Program-made: the position numbers and the translations under genes
Notes under the pieces: generated by a model
Told to the model about the DNA's origin: nothing
Database searches by the model: none
Seen by the model: the letters and a program-made list of their open reading frames with translations, nothing else
Assembly (NCBI GenBank): GCA_028276345.1
Contig: JAPYWM010000090.1
Location: 1-5,777 of the forward strand
DNA length: 5,777 nt
Origin: Sphingobacterium sp.
GTDB lineage: Bacteria > Bacteroidota > Bacteroidia > SpSt-205
Direction: 5' to 3'
Shown: positions 5,665 through 5,777 of the stretch, in pieces
How positions within the stretch are numbered: the stretch's first letter is position 1
How the letters are laid out: each line of letters begins with the position of its first letter

Positions 5665-5672
5665 CAAAGATA
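5665..5672 (-). promoter_or_regulatory. Bacteroidota -7 promoter element (TATCTTTG) of the rpmG operon
   Basis: The minus strand reads TATCTTTG, then CCCC, then ATG of rpmG. It matches TAnnTTTG with the same four-base spacing as the other promoters here. A small dyad (AGGGC-AAAAC-GCCCT, 5672-5686) abuts and slightly overlaps its upstream side and could bind a regulator. Confidence 0.75.
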
Positions 5673-5709
5673 GGGCAAAACGCCCTTCGGCTATACTCCA
5701 TAAATGCGT

Positions 5710-5717
5710 TACCTTTG
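5710..5717 (+). promoter_or_regulatory. Bacteroidota -7 promoter element (TACCTTTG) of the right-edge ABC ATPase gene
   Basis: TACCTTTG, then GGTG, then ATG at 5722. It is an exact match to the consensus, again with four bases to the start codon. The divergent rpmG promoter is under 40 bases away. No clear -33 TTG is seen. Confidence 0.7.
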
Positions 5718-5721
5718 GGTG

Positions 5722-5777
5722 ATGCTGCGGGTTCAGGGTTTATCGGTATCGTTTCGGACGCGGGCAGGCTGGGTCTC
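5722..5777 (+). CDS. Probable ABC-transporter ATP-binding protein, N-terminal fragment (runs off the right edge)
   Basis: Eighteen codons are visible: MLRVQGLSVSFRTRAGWV, then the window ends. The pattern L-x-V-x-x-L-S-V-S-F is the first beta-strand of ABC-transporter nucleotide-binding domains. The following T-R-x-G resembles oligopeptide/dipeptide importer ATPases (DppD/OppD type), where 'avdgvs' would come next. No Walker motif is in view, so the assignment rests on a short match. The ATG is supported by the TACCTTTG element four bases upstream. A GTG at 5719 is in frame but would break the constant spacing. Confidence 0.6.
   Translation, partial: MLRVQGLSVSFRTRAGWV

Overview
The window most likely comes from a GC-rich member of the Bacteroidota. 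Three things point there. Gene starts lack convincing Shine-Dalgarno sequences. Five transcription units begin with the Bacteroidota sigma-A -7 element TAnnTTTG. A 53-residue protein resembling the Bacteroidota DUF4295 family follows directly after rpmG. I cannot name a genus.

Layout, left to right. The first 526 bases hold the N-terminal part of an RND-family efflux pump on the minus strand, running off the left edge. Upstream of it, on the same strand, is an APC-superfamily amino-acid permease (645-1904). A divergent intergenic region of about 130 bases follows. Then comes a tight plus-strand operon of gmk (guanylate kinase), nadD (nicotinate-nucleotide adenylyltransferase) and pssA (phosphatidylserine synthase), whose reading frames overlap end to start. 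The pssA stop codon lies inside a convergent tRNA-Asn(GUU) gene. Beyond it, a minus-strand operon reads rpmG (bL33), the small DUF4295-like gene, a metallo-beta-lactamase-fold hydrolase and a hotdog acyl-CoA thioesterase of the YdiI/MenI type. At the right edge a divergent plus-strand gene begins that looks like an ABC-transporter ATPase.

The genes are mostly housekeeping: nucleotide, NAD and phospholipid synthesis, translation and transport. The unusual part is how transcription units begin. All five units whose 5' ends are visible (permease, gmk, tRNA-Asn, rpmG and the ABC ATPase) carry TACCTTTG or TATCTTTG exactly four bases before the GTG/ATG start codon, or before the first base of the mature tRNA. 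With the Bacteroidota -7 element placed as known, transcription should begin at or within a base or two of the start codon. This predicts leaderless mRNAs, and a tRNA transcribed without a 5' leader. The same rule fixes the gmk and permease starts at GTG codons. No mobile element, CRISPR array or defence system is visible.
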